The notes under the pieces were generated by a model. That model did no database searches. It saw only the letters and a program-made list of their open reading frames with translations, and was not told the DNA's origin. From Trichodelitschia bisporula (taxonomy: Eukaryota > Ascomycota > Dothideomycetes > Phaeotrichales > Phaeotrichaceae), in assembly GCA_010356995.1 (NCBI GenBank), contig ML996705.1, forward strand, positions 434,001-498,000: 64,000 nt of DNA, given 5' to 3'. Of this stretch, positions 30,971 through 41,758 are shown in pieces. Position 1 is the stretch's first letter, and every line of letters starts with the position of its first letter. Position numbers and translations under genes: made by a program.

Positions 30971-33446
30971 GATCTTCTCTCCCTGCATCTGCTCGTCTGA
31001 CTACTTACGGGTGATATGAAGCTTACCTGCCGCAAGGTCTGGACCGCGCGCTTCCGGATGACTACAACCAGGGTAACCTGGAGATTAGCGCTTCCACAGG
31101 AGCCTGGGATATCGCATTGTGTGCAACCCGGAAGCCCGGATTCCGGAGGGGGCTCCAGGCAGATTTTGGTCTTATCTCCCGCTGACCGACGCACACTTCG
31201 GCTTGCTGACGGCCGTGGTGAGAAGCTGAAGGCGAGACTTGGCTCTTCTGGGGCTCTCGTGAGACACCACGATGCACGACCACAGCTGCAATCTGAACTG
31301 TCCAACAGTGTTCGGAGACGGTCGCAGGAATGACCAGCGACTGGATACCAGCGACTGGCTGCAGGACCGCAGCAAGCAGATTAGGCCACCAGTCGAGCGT
31401 CGAAAACACCTCGCATTACATGGAGCGCGATATTGTGAGGGTAGGCTGTCAGACTGTTGATAGCTATCCGAGATGGATCGGACAGCTGGGTACCCCGGAT
31501 GGCGTGGAGGTAAGCCGACAACATCCCAAACCAGGAGGCCTTCGACCATCCTAGCTTAAGATAAAGGCCAGCATATCCGCCTCGCTCATCCGTGATGGCC
31601 GTCGGGGTACATGCCCCATACCCATTGTCAGGGATAACGACATACCTATCCGAGCCAGCAGGCCTGTGGACGTCGAGGCCCAGGACGGGCAGTGTAGGCC
31701 GGGTGAGTACCCACTGCTTGCACCGAAGCCCGAAGCCAACAGATCCCAGAGTCGATGACACGTCCCGTACCCGAAGGATGTTGTACCCGGTTCCATCATG
31801 CCCGGTTCCAAGTATCCAAGTCTCTTCAGTGTCCATGGTCGATGTCGGATGTGCGAGCATACGGGAGTAGCCGTCGTGGACGTGAGGTCGAGGAACGCGT
31901 CATGACGCATGCGTACGTCTGCTCTTAAGGAAGGTCGTCATCGCTGGGCTCCGCATCCAGCACCGTGAAGCATCGAGGCCCGTCGTAGCCTTTTCACCCT
32001 CCAACCCAACATAAACCCAACCCCCAACCCATCCAAGCTCTTTCTCCTTGCATCCAACAATGCATCCAACCTCCTTCCTTCACGAACCCATACTCCTCCC
32101 ATCCATCATGCATCCCAAGCCCCCTCCTTCCCAATTCATTCCTCCCGCAGCCGCCCACATCGGGGACCCCGTCTCTTAAGACTTCCCCATCGGACCAAGG
32201 TGGGGATCCGTGACGGAGCCCGGACTCGCGCGGGCGGCAGTGCGCGACGGTGGACCAACCCCTGGCGCGCTAGCCTCGTCCCAACCGGAGCTACCCCTGC
32301 CACTGGGTCCGTGCGGCGGGTCGGGCCGGGGAGCTTTGCGTGCTTTCGAGGGGAGCTTGAGAGCTGGATCGGCGATGATGATGAGATTGAACAGAGAGGG
32401 TGTTGTTGTGCGGAAGTTGTTTTGCCGGGCGATTTATGGGCGTGGTGACGGTGCCGTGGGGTGTGGGAAGTTGGAGATGGGGCGGGGCGGCGGTGCTGCC
32501 TTTATCTACTTTCCCGCGCGGATCAGGCCCGCAAGGCTGGCTGTGCCTTCGTGATGCTAAATTGCTAGTTGGCTTGACAGCATGTCCGTGTTTTGCAACA
32601 TGGTAAGCTATCAGCTGTCAGGCGTCCCGAGCTAGACATTATACTACGGATGAGGCTGCGTTGCCGATGTTCTGTTTTTGGAAGTCGTGGAATTTGAGGT
32701 ACGAAGGCTGGCGACATGGTATGAACGGTAAGTACACCTCAAATTCGGTATGGAAGCTAATAAAGTGCTCTTCTTCTAGATAGTCAAGTGGGTGATAGGA
32801 AGCGTTCGAATGAACATCCGGAAGGCAGCGCAAAGGGAGTATGGCGGACGGATTCTACGCCAGTGGATTCGAAAGCTCGTTGCTTCGGACTACCACAACG
32901 CTCGCCAAGTCGGACTTCAAACCTCACATGTCTTGACATCCCGCAAACGCTCGAACACGTCGCAGCTGTCTTCGTATTGCGCGACATGCCTTATCTATTG
33001 TTACTGGCCACTCTTGAAAGCCGAAGACGCTTTTTGGGGGCCAGCCTTGCAGCATTCGGAGTACGCCTAGCTAAACAGGCTCCAGCATGGGCTACTACAG
33101 TACAGCCTCGTTTCCCTAAACCCGCATCAGGCGATGGAGCTCAGAGAGCTCTTCTAACGTGAATGTTGTTCCCTCAAATGTAGAAGCGCCATAATCGAAG
33201 GGTAAATTACGGGATGATAGACAGGCAGAGCGGGTAAAGCATCACGATGAGTCCCAAGCCCACCCAAGAATAGCAGCTAAAGTTAAAGTGTTGCCTCTAC
33301 CGCGTCGCATGAGGACGGGGTTAGAGACGAGTATGCATGCCTCACCGAACGCACCCGCAACTCCACGCAGACAAACCATATCGAAATGGTACCAAAACCA
33401 GGGGTTCCGGACAGCATATATTCATTGTGCTCGCGGCATCCAATCG

Positions 33447-34228
33447 TCAAAATTCCTCCCCTGCTGCCTTCCGAAGAATTTCGGCCAGCCGGTCCGGCTT
33501 GGTGTAGAAGGGGCAGTGTCCCGTGTCAATGCGCTCGACTTTCCACAGTGGGCCTGGCTAGCTGCTGTACATTTCCTGCACGTCCAGCGGGACGCATCGA
33601 TCTTGCTCGCAGATCACGTAGGTCGGCGGGATGTGCTTCCACGCCGCATAAGTCTGGGGCGACAGCATGACAGCGGAAGTCTGAGGGTGAAGTTTCGAGA
33701 GTGCCTCCTCAGCCTGCGCGTCCCCCATGTCGTGGTAATAGTACTCGCGGCCATGGATCGGTCGAACAGTGGCACCCTGAACGATTAGTCTGCGGCACGA
33801 CTTCATGACCGAACGGGGCTTACATCGAGCTCAATGAACTCGGAATTTTTACCTTCAGTCATATCCAACAGCGAAAGGCCTTCAGGCACAGCGAAGCGGG
33901 CGATATTTACCAGCCCGATGACGCTGCCCCTATCCGATTCCACCGCCCGGTGCTCCCTTGCGAAACCCTTGGCGGCGGCGCTGCCCACGAACGCGCCGTA
34001 GGAGTGCATCACCAAGATGATGTCCTCGCCGGCAAAAGCGACTTCGCGCAGCACCTCGCGAACGGCTTCAACGTCTGTGTCGAAGCCGGTTTCAGGGTGA
34101 GGCAGTTCGTGGACGGTGGCCAGTTCTACGCCTTCGTAGCCGTACCCTGCGGCGATCAGGTGCGCGGCTGTCGCTGCGAAGCAGTCCGGATGATGGAAGC
34201 CGGCGGGAATGAAAACGAAGGTGGGCTT
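33447..34228 (-). pseudogene. Broken alpha/beta hydrolase
   Basis: On the minus strand an alpha/beta hydrolase of the fungal AB_hydrolase_6 type is readable: KPTFVFIPAGFHHPD, the nucleophile elbow VMHSYGAFVG, an intron at 33777-33823 joining IELD to GATVRPIHG, then YVICEQDRCVPL (the Asp region). A TAG at 33558-33560 ends the frame at QEMYSS. The same frame continues with WKVERIDTGHCPFYTKP, which holds the catalytic His, to a natural stop at 33447-33449. CAG to TAG (C to T) would explain the stop. No ATG in frame is seen just upstream of KPTFVF, so the start is missing or lies in an unseen exon. The stop removes the catalytic His, so the product should be inactive. Confidence 0.7.
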
Positions 34229-35293
34229 GAGAGGAGTCTCACTGGATATCGTGGAACGAAAGGGCGGCTAACTTGCTTCTCAATGACGACGAAGAGGTAA
34301 TCAGGGGGGGGACGCGAGGAGGTTGAGAAGCGAAGCTGAGGGGGGAAGATATAATGATGGATCGGAAGGTATTTGTCTGCTTTAAAATGAAGGATCTTGC
34401 TGGAGAGCAGCCACGATGCACAGTACTCGACTCCGCCAGAACGCCGGTTATGTGCTCATTGGCCGTTTGCCGAACTGATAGTCGAAAGGAGCACTCGATG
34501 TGGCAAGGCTGCAGCCGGAGGTTCTCATGCAGTATGTGGCACTCGAGCACCACTTATGGGATGTCTCCGCGGTATATGGAATAACTTGCGCAAAGTTTAA
34601 AGCCAAGCGTACGGCGGGGGCATGGTCTGCGAGAATGAAATGGGAAGCATAATGTACCGGTTGGTGAATGAATCTCTAGGCCGCCGGAATATCGGCTGCC
34701 TTCGCCGTTATCGTCGATGGTGAGCGAATTCTACATGGAGCTGAGCGATCGCAAAAGACTCTACGGTGCCCAGAGAGACTTGCATATCCTGTCACTGTAT
34801 CGTACATACCGTAGCGCAGCCATACGGCCTGCAGGTTCCCCATGTTTCGCTCAGCGGGTTTGCATCCGGGTGGCTGGTCGTACAAGATCGATTCCCAAAA
34901 AGTTATGGCCGAAAAAGTCATGGCCGCACTCCCTCATTGAATTTGCGGACAAGGGCGGCTACTACATTTTTATATATGTGGCTGGTCGTACCTGAGCCGC
35001 CAAGCCCCAGGTTAAAGCTTCTTCGGTCCGCTATTGATCCGAGCCGCTCGTTGGGTGCCTGGCTCGGTGACGTCGCGAGCTTCAACTGCCAACTTCAGCA
35101 AACAAGTCATCGTCGCCTGTCAGCATTCCTCTTTTCGCGACGCGCAGTCAGGAGACACTCATAATTGAAATTACTTGTAGCATCTCTCAAGTTACAGCTT
35201 CTCGCGCCTCACACAGTCACCCAGCGACATCGTCGACCATCCTTCGCCACCCGCTCCTTGACCCGTCCCATCTGGGCTGAGCCCTCGTCCGTC
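34229..35293. other. Upstream region of the NPC1-type gene
   Basis: No coding region is supported. Contains G-rich and AT-rich patches and a TTTTTATATAT at about 34967-34977. Short frames are chance. Confidence 0.5.
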
Positions 35294-38200
35294 ATGCGGG
35301 CCTCCCGCTCTTCCTGGCGGGTGGCAGCCCTTTCTCTCGCTTTATTTGCATCGGCATCTTGGGCCGTCGGCCCCACCGCGAAGCACGAAGCAGGTCGATG
35401 CGCCTTGCGCGGCAACTGCGGTAGCGACAGCTTCTTCGGCCCCCAGCTGCCATGCCCGGACAACGAATTTGCCGAGGATCCAGAGCCAGCGGTGCGAGAG
35501 AAGCTCCTCAGCATATGCGGAGAACAGTGGGCGGATAAGCAAGTGTGCTGTAGGGAAGAGCAGTTGGACACGCTCAAGTCGAACCTGAAAACGGCAGACC
35601 AGCTCATCTCGAGCTGTCCGGCGTGTAGGGAGAACTTTGTGAACCTCTTCTGCACCTTCACATGCTCCGCCGATCAGTCTCTTTTCGTCAATGTTACTCA
35701 AACCAAGCAGAAGGGCGACAAGCTCATCGTCACGGAGCTCGACTATTTGGTCTCCGATGAGTATGGTGTCGGCTTCTACAACAGCTGTAGTGAGGTCAAG
35801 TTCGGGCCTACCAACAGCAGAGCGATGGACCTCATTGGCGGTGGTGCGAAGAACTTTACGCAATTCCTCAAATTCTTGGGCGACAAGAAGTTCGGCGGTA
35901 GTCCATTCCAACTTAACTTCCCCCGCCCAAGCCTAGGCTTCCCTGGGATGAAAGCGATGGACAAGGAAACGCACCCATGCGACGACAGTGACCCAAAGTA
36001 CCGTTGCGCATGTGTCGACTGTTCCGCCACCTGCGTTCAGCTGCCGGAGCTCACTGAGGAAAAGGCCTGCCATGTTGGTGTTCTGCCGTGTCTGTCGTTT
36101 AGTGTCATCATCGTGTATTCCGCCTTCCTTCTCCTGCTCATTACCGGCGTTTCTGGTCACGTCGCGTACCAAAAGCATGCGAAGTCTAAGCATGAGAGGC
36201 TTCGTCTGCTGCAAGACGCGGCGCCGAGCGACGACGAAGACGAGGGCGACATGGTTCATAACGTGGCGCTGCTCGACCGCCCGCAGAGGCATTACTTCTT
36301 AAACACCCTGTTGGATCGTTTCTTCAGTCGTCTGGGCTACATTTGTGCGCGCTTTCCGGCCATCACCATCGGAACCAGCGTTCTTGTCGTTGGCCTTCTT
36401 AGTCTCGGCTGGCTCAACTTTGCCGTCGAGCTGGATCCTGTGCGCTTGTGGGTGGCTCCAGACTCTGCAGCTGCCACGGAGAAAGAGTTCTTCGATTCGA
36501 ACTTTGGACCATTCTTCCGTGCGGAGCAAGCCTTCATCACTAATCGCACGCACCCTGAGTCTAGTGTTGTGACGTACGATAACTTGCGCTGGTGGTTTGA
36601 TGTCGAGAACCGCGTCAAGCGCTTACGGGCTCCGGGTGGCATTACTCTCAACGATGTGTGCTTCAAGCCGACCGACGCTTGTGTAGTACAGTCCTTCACA
36701 GGCTACTTTGGCAACGACGTTGAAAACATGACGCCGTGGAACTTCAAGGACCAGCTTGCATCTTGCTCCAACAGCCCCGGCCAGTGCCTACCAGACTTCC
36801 AACAGCCATTGGACCCTAAGATGGTGTTTGGAGGATGGTCCGACAGCGTTCTCGACGCCAAAGCCATCGTCGTTACGTGGGTCGTGAACAACTTCGCCGA
36901 AGGCTCGCCCGAGGTCGAGCGGGCGATGACTTATGAGAATGAGCTCAAGCGCACGTTGATCGATGTTCAGCGGGAAGGCTACCAGCGTGGCCTCCGGGTG
37001 TCCTTCAACACCGAAATCAGTCTGGAGCAGGAGTTGAATAAGTCGACTAATACGGACGCCGGAATCATTGCCATCAGCTACCTGGTGATGTTCCTCTACG
37101 CCTCACTCGCTCTCGGGTCTACCACGCTGGGAGCCAAGACGATCATGCACAACACGGCGAATGCGTTGGTGCAATCCAAGTTTATGTTGGGCATCATGGG
37201 CATCGTCATTGTTCTGATGTCGGTGTCTGCTTCTGTGGGCCTTTTCTCGGCCGCTGGTATCAAGGTGACGCTCATTATTGCCGAGGTCATTCCATTCCTG
37301 GTCCTGGCCGTCGGCGTTGACAACATCTTTTTGATTGTGCACGAGTTTGAGCGTGTCAACATCAACCACGCGGAAGACCCGATTGACGAGCGGATGGCAA
37401 AGACTTTGGGCCGAATGGGCCCAAGTATCCTGCTGTCGGCTACCACGGAGACTGTCGCCTTTGGACTCGGGGCAGCCGTAGGCATGCCGGCAGTCCGCAA
37501 CTTTGCCGCATACGCCTCGGGTGCTGTGTTGATCAATGCCCTCCTTCAGGTTACCATGTTTGTAGCCGTGCTAGCGCTCAACCAGCGGCGCGTGGAAGCC
37601 CGCCGCGCGGACTGCTTCCCGTGCATCCGCATTCGTAGTGCGGACCGCGTTGTCCCCAGCGAGGCATATGATGAAGGCAGCTTGCAGCAGTTCATTCGGA
37701 AGAAGTACGCGCCTGCTCTGCTCGGAAACAAGGCCAAGGTTGCCATTGTCACCGTCTTCCTAGGGTTGTTTGCAGCTGGCCTCGCGCTTGTGCCCGAGGT
37801 GAAGCTCGGGCTTGACCAGCGGATCGCGATGCCCGGTGACTCGTACCTCATCGACTACTTCAACGACTTGGACAAGTACTTTGGCGTCGGGCCGCCGGTG
37901 TACTTTGTCACGCGCGAACTTAACGTCACTCAGCGCGAGAACCAGGAGGAGCTCTGTGGGCGCTTCCTGGCGTGCGAACCGGCTTCGTTGGGCAACATCC
38001 TTGAAGGCGAGCGCAAGCGGGCAGATGAATCGTATATCGCCGACGCAACGGCCAACTGGGTGGATGACTTCTTCCTGTGGCTCAATCCCGCGTTCGAAGA
38101 CTGCTGCGTCATCGACGGGAAGCCGTGCTTTGCGGACCGCACCCCGGCGTGGAATTCCACTCTCTACGGCATGCCACAGGGCAAGGAGTACGTTGACTAC

Positions 38201-39181
38201 CTGACCAAGTGGCTCAACTCGCCCACCACAAGCGAGTGCCCCCTCGGCGGCAAGGCCAGCTACGGCAACGCCGTCGTCGTCGACACCAACCGCACCACCA
38301 TCCCCGCCTCGCACTTCCGCACCTCGCACACCCCGCTCCACAGCCAGGAAGACTTCATAGCCGCGTACCGCTCCGCGCGCCGCATCGCCGACGACATCAG
38401 CGAAGCGACAGGTGCATCCGTCTTCCCCTACTCAAAGTTCTACATATTCTTCGACCAGTACGTGTCCATCGTGAAGCTGTCAATAGCGCTCCTCGGCTCC
38501 GCCCTGGGCATAATCTTCGCGCTCACAACTCTGCTCCTCGGCTCCGTGTCCACGGGCGCCGTCGTCACCCTCACAGTCACCATGACGCTAGTCGACATCG
38601 TCGGCGCCATGGCCTTGTTCGACGTCTCCCTCAACGCCGTCTCCCTCGTCAACCTAATCATCTCCGTCGGCATATCCCTCGAATTCTGCGCCCACATCGC
38701 GCGCGCATTCCAGTTTCCCTCTACCACGGTCATGGACCTGGCGCCGAGGAACCAGTTCGGCACCCGCGATGCCCGCGACCGCGTCAGGGGGAGCATGGGC
38801 GCGCGCGGCCGGCTCCGCGAGCGTGAGGTCCGGGCCTGGACGGCGCTGGTGAACGTGGGCGCGAGCGTGTTTAGTGGGATTACGGTGACGAAGATGCTGG
38901 GTGTTGCGGTGTTGGCGTTTACGAGGAGTAAGATTTTTGAGGTGTATTACTTCCGTGTTTGGCTTGCGTTGGTGGTGTTTGGTGCGTTGCATGCGCTGGT
39001 GTTTTTGCCGGTTGCGCTGGCGCTGGTAGGGGGCGAGGGTAAGTTCTCTCTGGGCAGTGGTTGGAGTGATGCTAACTGTTGCACAGGGTATGTGGATCCG
39101 GAGTCTGAGGGTGGGTTGGAGGCGGATTTGCGCAGTCGGAGGTACTTGCTCGAGGACGATTATGACTCGGATGAGTACTAG
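35294..39181 (+). CDS. NCR1: NPC1-type sterol transporter
   Basis: Two exons (35294-39038, 39087-39181) encode 1279 residues, the usual size for fungal NPC1/Ncr1. The start at 35294 is chosen because it opens a signal peptide (SWRVAALSLALFASASWA). Order: Cys-rich N-terminal sterol-binding domain (residues about 28-255, CALRGNCG to CVDCSATC); first TM near 262-285; a linker with an acidic patch; a second TM near 355; a large luminal loop; the sterol-sensing domain near 584-760 (VGVDNIFLIVHEFE); a second luminal loop; and the last TM bundle near 1050-1245. It moves sterol from the vacuole/lysosome lumen into the membrane with NPC2. The 48-nt intron (GTAAGT, GCTAAC branch, ACAG) has no stop and is a multiple of three, so it can be missed. 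The acidic tail contains YLLEDDY, a possible sorting signal. Confidence 0.95.
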   Translation: MRASRSSWRVAALSLALFASASWAVGPTAKHEAGRCALRGNCGSDSFFGPQLPCPDNEFAEDPEPAVREKLLSICGEQWADKQVCCREEQLDTLKSNLKTADQLISSCPACRENFVNLFCTFTCSADQSLFVNVTQTKQKGDKLIVTELDYLVSDEYGVGFYNSCSEVKFGPTNSRAMDLIGGGAKNFTQFLKFLGDKKFGGSPFQLNFPRPSLGFPGMKAMDKETHPCDDSDPKYRCACVDCSATCVQLPELTEEKACHVGVLPCLSFSVIIVYSAFLLLLITGVSGHVAYQKHAKSKHERLRLLQDAAPSDDEDEGDMVHNVALLDRPQRHYFLNTLLDRFFSRLGYICARFPAITIGTSVLVVGLLSLGWLNFAVELDPVRLWVAPDSAAATEKEFFDSNFGPFFRAEQAFITNRTHPESSVVTYDNLRWWFDVENRVKRLRAPGGITLNDVCFKPTDACVVQSFTGYFGNDVENMTPWNFKDQLASCSNSPGQCLPDFQQPLDPKMVFGGWSDSVLDAKAIVVTWVVNNFAEGSPEVERAMTYENELKRTLIDVQREGYQRGLRVSFNTEISLEQELNKSTNTDAGIIAISYLVMFLYASLALGSTTLGAKTIMHNTANALVQSKFMLGIMGIVIVLMSVSASVGLFSAAGIKVTLIIAEVIPFLVLAVGVDNIFLIVHEFERVNINHAEDPIDERMAKTLGRMGPSILLSATTETVAFGLGAAVGMPAVRNFAAYASGAVLINALLQVTMFVAVLALNQRRVEARRADCFPCIRIRSADRVVPSEAYDEGSLQQFIRKKYAPALLGNKAKVAIVTVFLGLFAAGLALVPEVKLGLDQRIAMPGDSYLIDYFNDLDKYFGVGPPVYFVTRELNVTQRENQEELCGRFLACEPASLGNILEGERKRADESYIADATANWVDDFFLWLNPAFEDCCVIDGKPCFADRTPAWNSTLYGMPQGKEYVDYLTKWLNSPTTSECPLGGKASYGNAVVVDTNRTTIPASHFRTSHTPLHSQEDFIAAYRSARRIADDISEATGASVFPYSKFYIFFDQYVSIVKLSIALLGSALGIIFALTTLLLGSVSTGAVVTLTVTMTLVDIVGAMALFDVSLNAVSLVNLIISVGISLEFCAHIARAFQFPSTTVMDLAPRNQFGTRDARDRVRGSMGARGRLREREVRAWTALVNVGASVFSGITVTKMLGVAVLAFTRSKIFEVYYFRVWLALVVFGALHALVFLPVALALVGGEGKFSLGSGWSDANCCTGYVDPESEGGLEADLRSRRYLLEDDYDSDEY

Positions 39182-39586
39182 TACTGCTAAATTCCGATGT
39201 CGTGGTATTTGCTGCTGTTGTGTACGATAGCTAGGCGCCGAGGGAGGATTGGATGCATAAGCGGTTGCATGGGATACGTGTGGGTAGTCGTAGGTTCATA
39301 TCTCGCTCCCGGATTGGAGTGCAGAGCATAGGGTAAGAAAGGCTCAACGCATTGGAGGCGTATATACGCTCCTCCGATTTTGTATCTGCATCTACTTCGT
39401 GTTCCGAGTGCCTCTGTAGGCATCTATGTCGTGTTCTAGAACCACACATCTCTCTGCAGGGTCCAAGCCGCCGAAATCGGCCGCGCTATGCCATCCTCCG
39501 CCAAAATGCTACTCCAAATAAACTCCAAGCACCGCCTGATGCCAAAGGGTATCCCAAGCCTCCTCCCCAAAAAGAAACCAAAAAGC
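39182..39586. other. Convergent intergenic region
   Basis: About 400 bp between the stop codons of the NPC1-type gene and the dehydrogenase beta gene. It should hold both 3' UTRs. Nothing else is seen. Confidence 0.6.
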
Positions 39587-40825
39587 CTAATACTCCGTCA
39601 CCTTGCGAATAGCATCATAAATCCCTATCCCGTTAGTCATGCCTCAACCCGGATCAGCAGAAAAATACTCACGAACAACATCCGGCATCATAAACTTCTC
39701 AAACACCAAGCCAACATGCGTACTCCACCCCGCAACTCTCTGCACCGGCGCCTCAAGATTCAAAAACGCCTCCTGCTGTATCGTAGCCGCGACCTCAGCG
39801 CCCACGCCCGCATTCACCGGCGCCTCATGCACGACCACCGCGCGGCCCGTTTTCCGTACGCTATCGAGCACGCACGCGCGATCCCACGGGTATATAGTCC
39901 GGAGATCAATCACCTCAACCCCAACCCCAAAATCCCGCTCCGCCGCCCGCGCCGCATCCACGCACGCATACAACGGCGTCCCGTAGCTAACAATAGTGAC
40001 GTCGGATCCGGTCCGCAAGACCTCGGCTTTGGACAGGGGGAGCGCGTACGGCTCGACGGGGACGTGTTCGCGCGCCGCGCGGTACAGGATCTTGGGCTCG
40101 AGGAAGAGGACGGGGTCGTTGGAGGCGATGGAGGCGAGGAGAAGGCCCTTTGCCTGGGCTGGGCTGCGCGGTATGACGACTCGCAGGCCGGGGACGTGGG
40201 TGAAGAGGGCTTCGGGGCTCTGGCTGTGATAGAGCGCGCCGTGCCCGACGGCGCCGGCGGGCATGCGCACTACTAGGCCGCCGGCGTGGAGGTTTGTTGC
40301 GCCGGCGCGGAAGCGCGCTTTCGCGGCTTCGTTTATCAATTGGTCGAAGGCGGGGTAGACGTAGTCTGCGAACTGGATCTCGGCGACGGGGCGGAAACCG
40401 GACATGGCCGCACCGATGGCGAAGCCCACGATGCCTTGCTCGCAGAGGGGCGTGTTGAACACGCGGTCGCCGCCGAAGTCGGTGGCTAGGTTGGCGGAGC
40501 AGCGGAAGACGCCGCCGAAGGCGATGTCCTCGCCGAAGAGCAGGACGGAGTCGTCGGTTGAGAGGGCGTGGCGGAGGGCGCTGTTTATGGCTTCGTGGAG
40601 GGTTAGGAGGGTGGTTGGGCTTGTGGTGCGGAGGGTGGGGGGGAGCTCGGGGTTGGAGAGCGCGGAGGAGGATGTGTGGTGCAGGAGGGGGGTTGTGCTG
40701 AAGTCGGTTGGGAGGTTGAGGCGGGCGTGGGGGGGGTGCGAACTGTAGGGTCTGGAGGAGGAGTGGGAGACTAGGAGGCGTTGGGGACGCGCGATGCGGA
40801 GGGGATTGAAGCGGAGGGTCGCCAT
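39587..40825 (-). CDS. Branched-chain 2-oxoacid dehydrogenase E1 beta, mitochondrial
   Basis: Two minus-strand exons (39673-40825 and 39587-39624) encode 396 residues. The N-terminus (ATLRFNPLRIARPQRLLVS) is a mitochondrial targeting sequence. The body matches the E1 beta subunit of 2-oxoisovalerate dehydrogenase: FGEDIAFGGVFRCS, NTPLCEQGIVGFAIG, QFADYVYPAFDQL, HSQSPEALFTHVPGL, IDLRTIYPWD and HEAPVNAG. With the alpha subunit it oxidatively decarboxylates the 2-oxoacids of Val, Leu and Ile in the matrix. The last intron (39625-39672, with a TGACTAAC branch) replaces an early stop by YDAIRKVTEY, the conserved family end. Confidence 0.93.
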
Positions 40826-41758
40826 CCTGGGTGGAGAGGGTGTGGTGGTGATGGGTGGAGAGGGAGGGGAGGTGGTGAGAGTGTAAGTGTCCCGTCTCCT
40901 CTCTTAAGAGGCGTCAGCAAGAAATATGCGGCTACCGTCGGCATTGGGAGGAGGAGCCCAATCACCATCCCGGTCTGGGGAAGTGACGATCCCCAGACTA
41001 GGCACGGAGAATGGTTAAGCCGCATAGCTCGTCATTTAGGTGGGTGTGCGGGCATTTTGCCTTTAAGAGAGGGGAAGGGAAAGGAGGGGTGAGGAGGGGA
41101 GTGAAATATCGAGTGTACGCAGTACCCGTAGTGGAGCGGTTCGGGCGATGTACGGATGTAGCATCCTAGAGAGGCAGTTCAGCGGTCCAACACTCGCTAC
41201 ACAGCCCATAGGTTTCGAGATATAAGGTTATGTTTAGTTCTAGTAGAGGAGGACGGCGGAGAGGAAGATGTGAGGCTCTCTCATCCGTCAAATGCAGCCA
41301 AGGGAGATCAGTTTCTTGGTGAGGGGATGTGCGTGTAGCCCATACCCTCACCAACCCCAGCTCCATAGCAGCTGCGAGGGGAGTTGGTTTGCCAAGATTG
41401 AAATGTCACCAGTGCTGCGTAGGCAAAGCTCACGGACTTCCCGTTGGCTCCAGCTCTGTCACCCTTATTGCTTTCCAGCTCTAAACTCGTCATCCCCGCT
41501 CGCCCCCCCCCCCCCACTGCTTCAAAGCACCTCAAGTCTTCATCTTCTCTACATCCAATTTTCCATCTCTCGACTTTTGTTTCCTCGCTGTTGCGCAAGT
41601 ACTTCGTCTTCTCTACACACCACTGGACATTGCTGGCAGCGTCCACAATTGCCTTGCGCAGGATGGCCTCTCCGGCCAGACCGGTCGCCTCTCCCCATCT
41701 TTCCCGCGTGTCGTCATTATCCTCCCACTCGAGCTCCATTGCGTTTGGAGCTTCGAAG
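40826..41758. other. Divergent promoter region
   Basis: Shared upstream region of the dehydrogenase beta gene (minus) and the Mam3-like gene (plus), about 930 bp. CT-rich tracts with a run of about eleven C (near 41505) precede the plus-strand gene. No other gene is seen. Confidence 0.5.

Larger units (their letters stand above)
24780..33446. other. Large gene-poor region
   Basis: No gene with a recognisable product. 24780-25100 is the reductase promoter. 25900-27900 is CT-rich on the plus strand with many overlapping frames. 28473-29066 has a 197-codon frame of doubtful reality. 29841-29982 and 30483-30970 contain diverged tandem duplications. 31381-31860 (minus) has a 159-codon frame (WILGTGHDGTGYN, LKLGWSKASWFGMLSAYLHA) that I cannot assign. 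32000-33440 shows nothing clear. Confidence 0.45.

Noticed and set aside
31381-31860. 159-codon minus-strand frame containing WILGTGHDGTGYN
   Set aside because: I considered a retroelement protease-like motif but the following sequence has no pol features, and no gene structure is evident.
34239-34553. Possible first exon of the alpha/beta hydrolase
   Set aside because: No splice junction joins it in frame to the hydrolase core, and its sequence does not match the family N-terminus.
37812-38826. Long alternative frames inside the NPC1-type gene
   Set aside because: They are other-frame shadows of a strongly conserved coding sequence with skewed codon use.
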